DNA of 6,713 nt from Sporichthyaceae bacterium (GTDB lineage Bacteria > Actinomycetota > Actinomycetes > JACCUZ01). The DNA is taken from NCBI GenBank assembly GCA_013698395.1, contig JACCUZ010000151.1:1-6713 (forward strand), written 5' to 3'. Under the pieces are notes generated by a model that was given only the letters and a program-made list of their open reading frames with translations, had not been told where the DNA came from and ran no database searches. The position numbers and the translations under genes were made by a program. This document shows, piece after piece, positions 4,956-6,713 of this stretch. The stretch's first letter is position 1. Every line of letters begins with the position of its first letter.

Positions 4956-5618
4956 TCACTTGCCGAGTTGCCAGAAGCGATCCACCAGTCCCAGCCGCTG
5001 GAGGATGGCCTGGTTGTGGTCGCGAGCGTGCGGGGTCCACTGCGGTGACAGCCGGTCGTCCCACCATGAGTGCGCCAACTCGCTGAGCTTCATGACGGGG
5101 AGTGTGGCGCCAGGCAGGCGACCGCCGAGCCAGCGGTCCACATGTGCTTCCGACCGGAAGAGGTTCATGGTGCTTCAAGTGAAGACGATGTCCTCCCACC
5201 ACTGGGCGGCAGGGACGAGGCAGTGAAAGACGAGCGACGTGACATCCGGCCGCCCGTCGCGGACGGTGACGGCTAGGGGGTCACCGCAGTCCGGGCAGGA
5301 CGCCTCGATCCTGCCGTCACTGTGGAGGGCAGCGCAGATCCCGAATGCGTCCCAGGCGCAGTTCGCGTACCACCATCGGCCCCCGGTCCGCACCCGATAG
5401 GCGGTGGGCACGGCGGAGAAGGGGTTCGCCATGCGGATCTCGGACCCCGAACGGTTCAAGACAAGAGCGTGCTCCAAGTGCAGGCGCTGCCATCCATCGA
5501 GCACCTCCGAAGGGGTCGAGGTGGTGGCGGCACTAACCTCCCCGGCCGACGGGGCCCGGCCGAGGTCCACGAACAGCTGGTACGTGTCGTTGCGCAGTTT
5601 GACGTCGTCCGGCGTCAT
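4956..5618 (-). CDS. merB: Organomercurial lyase (MerB) family, probable selenoprotein with in-frame UGA
   Basis: Read through one TGA, the gene encodes 220 residues, the normal MerB length. Residues 1-50 form a winged-helix-like N-terminus (RAPSAGEV, then SEVLDGWQRLH). The core has NPFSAVPTAYRV (65-76) and YANCAWDAFG (84-93), where Cys87 and Asp90 correspond to catalytic Cys96 and Asp99 of R831b MerB. Cys108 (in CPDCGD) matches Cys117 with the same 21-residue spacing. Codon 148 is TGA, after WWEDIVFT; Cys-form relatives read FTCST here, the position of catalytic Cys159. The frame resumes at once with STMNLFRSEAHVDRWL and ends RLGLVDRFWQLGK, a typical family C-terminus. MerB cleaves C-Hg bonds in the cytoplasm, giving a hydrocarbon and Hg(II). 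ATG 5618 has no Shine-Dalgarno site and may be leaderless (CAGACT, 5630-5625, six bases before). The alternative is a TGC-to-TGA pseudogene; the downstream hairpin favours selenocysteine. No merA or merR is in the window. Confidence 0.82.
5141..5169 (-). promoter_or_regulatory. Candidate bacterial SECIS hairpin
   Basis: On the minus strand CUUCC (5160-5156), loop GGUC (5155-5152) and GGAAG (5151-5147) make a perfect 5-bp stem with a 4-base loop. Nineteen bases separate the UGA from the loop, against 18 in E. coli fdhF, whose loop is also GGUC. A lower stem CAUG/CAUG (5169-5166 with 5144-5141) is separated by an internal loop AACCU/CA that leaves a U directly below the upper stem, reminiscent of the bulged U needed for SelB binding in fdhF. 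It also meets the general bacterial rule of a G among the first two loop bases. Fold and distance are seen directly; SelB binding is inferred. Confidence 0.7.
5175..5177 (-). other. In-frame TGA, predicted selenocysteine codon 148
   Basis: The codons around it read GAC ATC GTC TTC ACT TGA AGC ACC ATG. The frame is unchanged on both sides and there is no other stop between 5618 and 4956. TGA differs from the family TGC by one base. The replaced residue is the mercury-binding catalytic cysteine, so selenocysteine would keep and probably enhance soft-metal affinity. Insertion requires SelB, tRNA-Sec and SelA elsewhere in the genome. Confidence 0.75.
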
Positions 5619-5767
5619 GACGTCAGTCTGGCAGTGTCGCTGAACCGGTCGCCACGTCACCGCGGTGGAATCACACCGGCGAAAAGCCCCCACCTGGTCG
5701 AGGTGCGGCGAGACCCGGCGTACGTTGCTGCGTGTCCCCACATCTCCCGCCGGGTACGTCGCCTGGC
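5619..5767. promoter_or_regulatory. Divergent promoter region between lyase and LLM oxidoreductase
   Basis: This 149-base region separates the two start codons and should hold both promoters. It contains CACCT-GGTCG-AGGTG (5691-5705), a perfect 5-bp dyad. A TACGTT (5721-5726) could be a -10 for the plus-strand gene and CAGACT (5630-5625) a -10 for the lyase, but neither has a clear -35. A 10-bp palindrome CGTCATGACG (5613-5622) straddles the lyase start codon. No merR-type operator (long dyad between -35 and -10) is recognisable. Confidence 0.4.
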
Positions 5768-6713
5768 ATGACCGTCCTCGGTTGGCATGCCTCGCACGAG
5801 CAGATCACTCCGAGCGTTCTGCTGGCAGCGGCGCAGCGGGCGGAGGCGGCTGGGTTCGACGCGGCGATGTGCTCGGACCACTTCTCGCCGTGGAGCGTGC
5901 GGCAAGGCCAGTCCGCGTGCGCCTGGTCCTGGTTGGGGGCGGCTCTGCAGGCGACGTCAATGCCGTTCGGCGTGGTCAACGCCCCGGGGCAGCGCTACCA
6001 CCCAGCGGTCATCGCGCAGGCCATCGGCACCCTCGGCGCGATGTATCCCGGCCGCTTCTGGGTGGCGCTGGGCAGCGGCGAGGCGAGCAACGAGCACATC
6101 ACCGGCGGCCGCTGGCCCCGCAAGGACGTGCGCAACGCGCGACTGCGCGAGTGTGTCGACATCATCCGGGCGCTGCTGCGCGGCGAGGAAGTCAGCCACG
6201 ACGGGCTGGTCAGGGTCGACCGGGCCCGGTTGTGGACCCGGCCCGAGGTACCGCCCGCGCTCGTCGGCCCCGCCGTGACCCCCGAGACCGCGGCCTGGGT
6301 CGCGTCCTGGGCCGACGGTCTGATCACCACCCACGCCCCGCACGAGAAGCTCCGCACCATGATCGACGCCTACCGCTCCAACGACGGCCCCGGTCCGCTG
6401 CGGCTGCAGGTCCACGTGTCCTGGGCGCCGACCGAGGACGAGGCGATGGCCCTGGCGCACGACCAGTGGCGGGGCAACGTCTTCGCCCCGCCCGTCTGCT
6501 GGGACCTGGAGACTGCCGCGCACTTCGACGAGGTTGCTGAGGCGGTGACGCCGAAGCAGGTGCGCGAGGTCGTCCTGGTGTCCAGCGACCTGGCCCAGCA
6601 CGCCGCCTGGCTCGCCGGGTTCGCCGATCTCGGGTTCGACGAGATCGCCGTGCACCACGTGGGCCGCGAGCAGGAGGCGTTCGTCAACGCCTATGGCGAC
6701 CACGTCCTACCGC
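5768..6713 (+). CDS. LLM-class flavin-dependent oxidoreductase, TIGR03885-like (3' end outside window)
   Basis: The frame runs without a stop from ATG 5768 to the window end, giving 315 residues. It matches the bacterial luciferase-like TIM-barrel fold of the TIGR03885 type, described as probable FMN-dependent (not F420) oxidoreductases. Diagnostic stretches are WHASHEQITPS (6-16), AAMCSDHFSPWSVRQGQSACAWSWL (in two parts, 32-56), MPFGVVNAPGQRYHP (65-79), the LLM signature GRFWVALGSGEASNEHITG (95-113), and TPETAAWVASWADGLITT (171-188). The last visible residues, FVNAYGDHVLP, look like the family's usual end, so probably only a few codons are missing. It would be a soluble cytoplasmic enzyme; its substrate is unknown. 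No Shine-Dalgarno site precedes ATG 5768; TACGTC (5755-5760) seven bases upstream could be the -10 of a leaderless transcript. It diverges from the lyase gene, which raises but does not prove a shared regulator. Confidence 0.88.
   Translation, partial: MTVLGWHASHEQITPSVLLAAAQRAEAAGFDAAMCSDHFSPWSVRQGQSACAWSWLGAALQATSMPFGVVNAPGQRYHPAVIAQAIGTLGAMYPGRFWVALGSGEASNEHITGGRWPRKDVRNARLRECVDIIRALLRGEEVSHDGLVRVDRARLWTRPEVPPALVGPAVTPETAAWVASWADGLITTHAPHEKLRTMIDAYRSNDGPGPLRLQVHVSWAPTEDEAMALAHDQWRGNVFAPPVCWDLETAAHFDEVAEAVTPKQVREVVLVSSDLAQHAAWLAGFADLGFDEIAVHHVGREQEAFVNAYGDHVLP

Noticed and set aside
4956..5168. Independent 70-residue gene starting at the ATG of 5168
   Set aside because: It is in the same frame as the preceding lyase sequence, separated only by TGA, AGC and ACC, has no ribosome site, and its sequence is the expected MerB-family C-terminus.
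5175..5177. Frameshift as the cause of the lyase interruption
   Set aside because: No change of frame is needed: the sequence before and after the TGA is collinear with the family in a single frame.
5619..5741. N-terminal extension of the lyase to 5741
   Set aside because: The added residues are arginine- and serine-rich with no family likeness, and ATG 5618 gives the normal MerB length.
5665..6540. Plus-strand 291-residue open frame
   Set aside because: Arginine- and glycine-rich out-of-frame reading of the LLM oxidoreductase, whose own frame starts at 5768 and shows clear family motifs.

Overview
The window is high-GC DNA with strong G/C preference at third codon positions. It carries actinobacterial gene families: a WHG-type TetR regulator, an HD-GYP membrane protein, a DUF2269-like membrane protein and a TIGR03885-type LLM oxidoreductase. 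Several starts lack a Shine-Dalgarno sequence and look leaderless. This points to an Actinomycetota chromosome, perhaps near Geodermatophilaceae, Frankiales or Nocardioidaceae; the lineage is a guess. I see no insertion sequence, CRISPR array, tRNA or rRNA.

Layout. (1) 3-728 (+) is the end of a coiled-coil protein of unknown function, followed by a possible 40-residue membrane peptide (768-890). (2) 966-3434 (+) is a likely three-gene operon: a TetR regulator with an apparently leaderless GTG start and a palindromic operator in its first codons, a VOC/glyoxalase-fold protein overlapping it by 4 bases, and a six-helix HD-GYP (cyclic-di-GMP phosphodiesterase-type) protein. (3) 4203-3467 (-) is a two-gene membrane operon, a 65-residue single-span protein coupled through ATGA to a DUF2269-like protein. 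A second TetR gene (4313-4891, +) reads away from it. A 16-base inverted repeat brackets the probable -10 box of the membrane operon. (4) 5618-4956 (-) is an organomercurial lyase (MerB) family gene, divergent from (5) a flavin-dependent LLM oxidoreductase (5768 to the window end, +).

The main discovery is in the MerB gene. Its reading frame is interrupted once, by a TGA at 5177-5175, exactly where homologues carry the second catalytic cysteine (Cys159 of plasmid R831b MerB). The same frame then continues for 72 codons with the expected family C-terminus. Nineteen bases after the TGA is a perfect 5-bp hairpin with loop GGUC, the apical loop of the E. coli fdhF SECIS element and at nearly the same distance. 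The best reading is a selenocysteine-containing organomercurial lyase, with selenium in the Hg-C bond-cleaving site. A naive gene caller would report two unrelated fragments.

How the genes work together is partly inference. The first TetR probably controls itself, the VOC enzyme and the HD-GYP protein. The second probably represses the divergent membrane operon. The lyase and LLM oxidoreductase share a 149-base promoter region. No merA, merR, merT or selenocysteine-machinery gene is visible, so the selenoprotein call depends on the rest of the genome.
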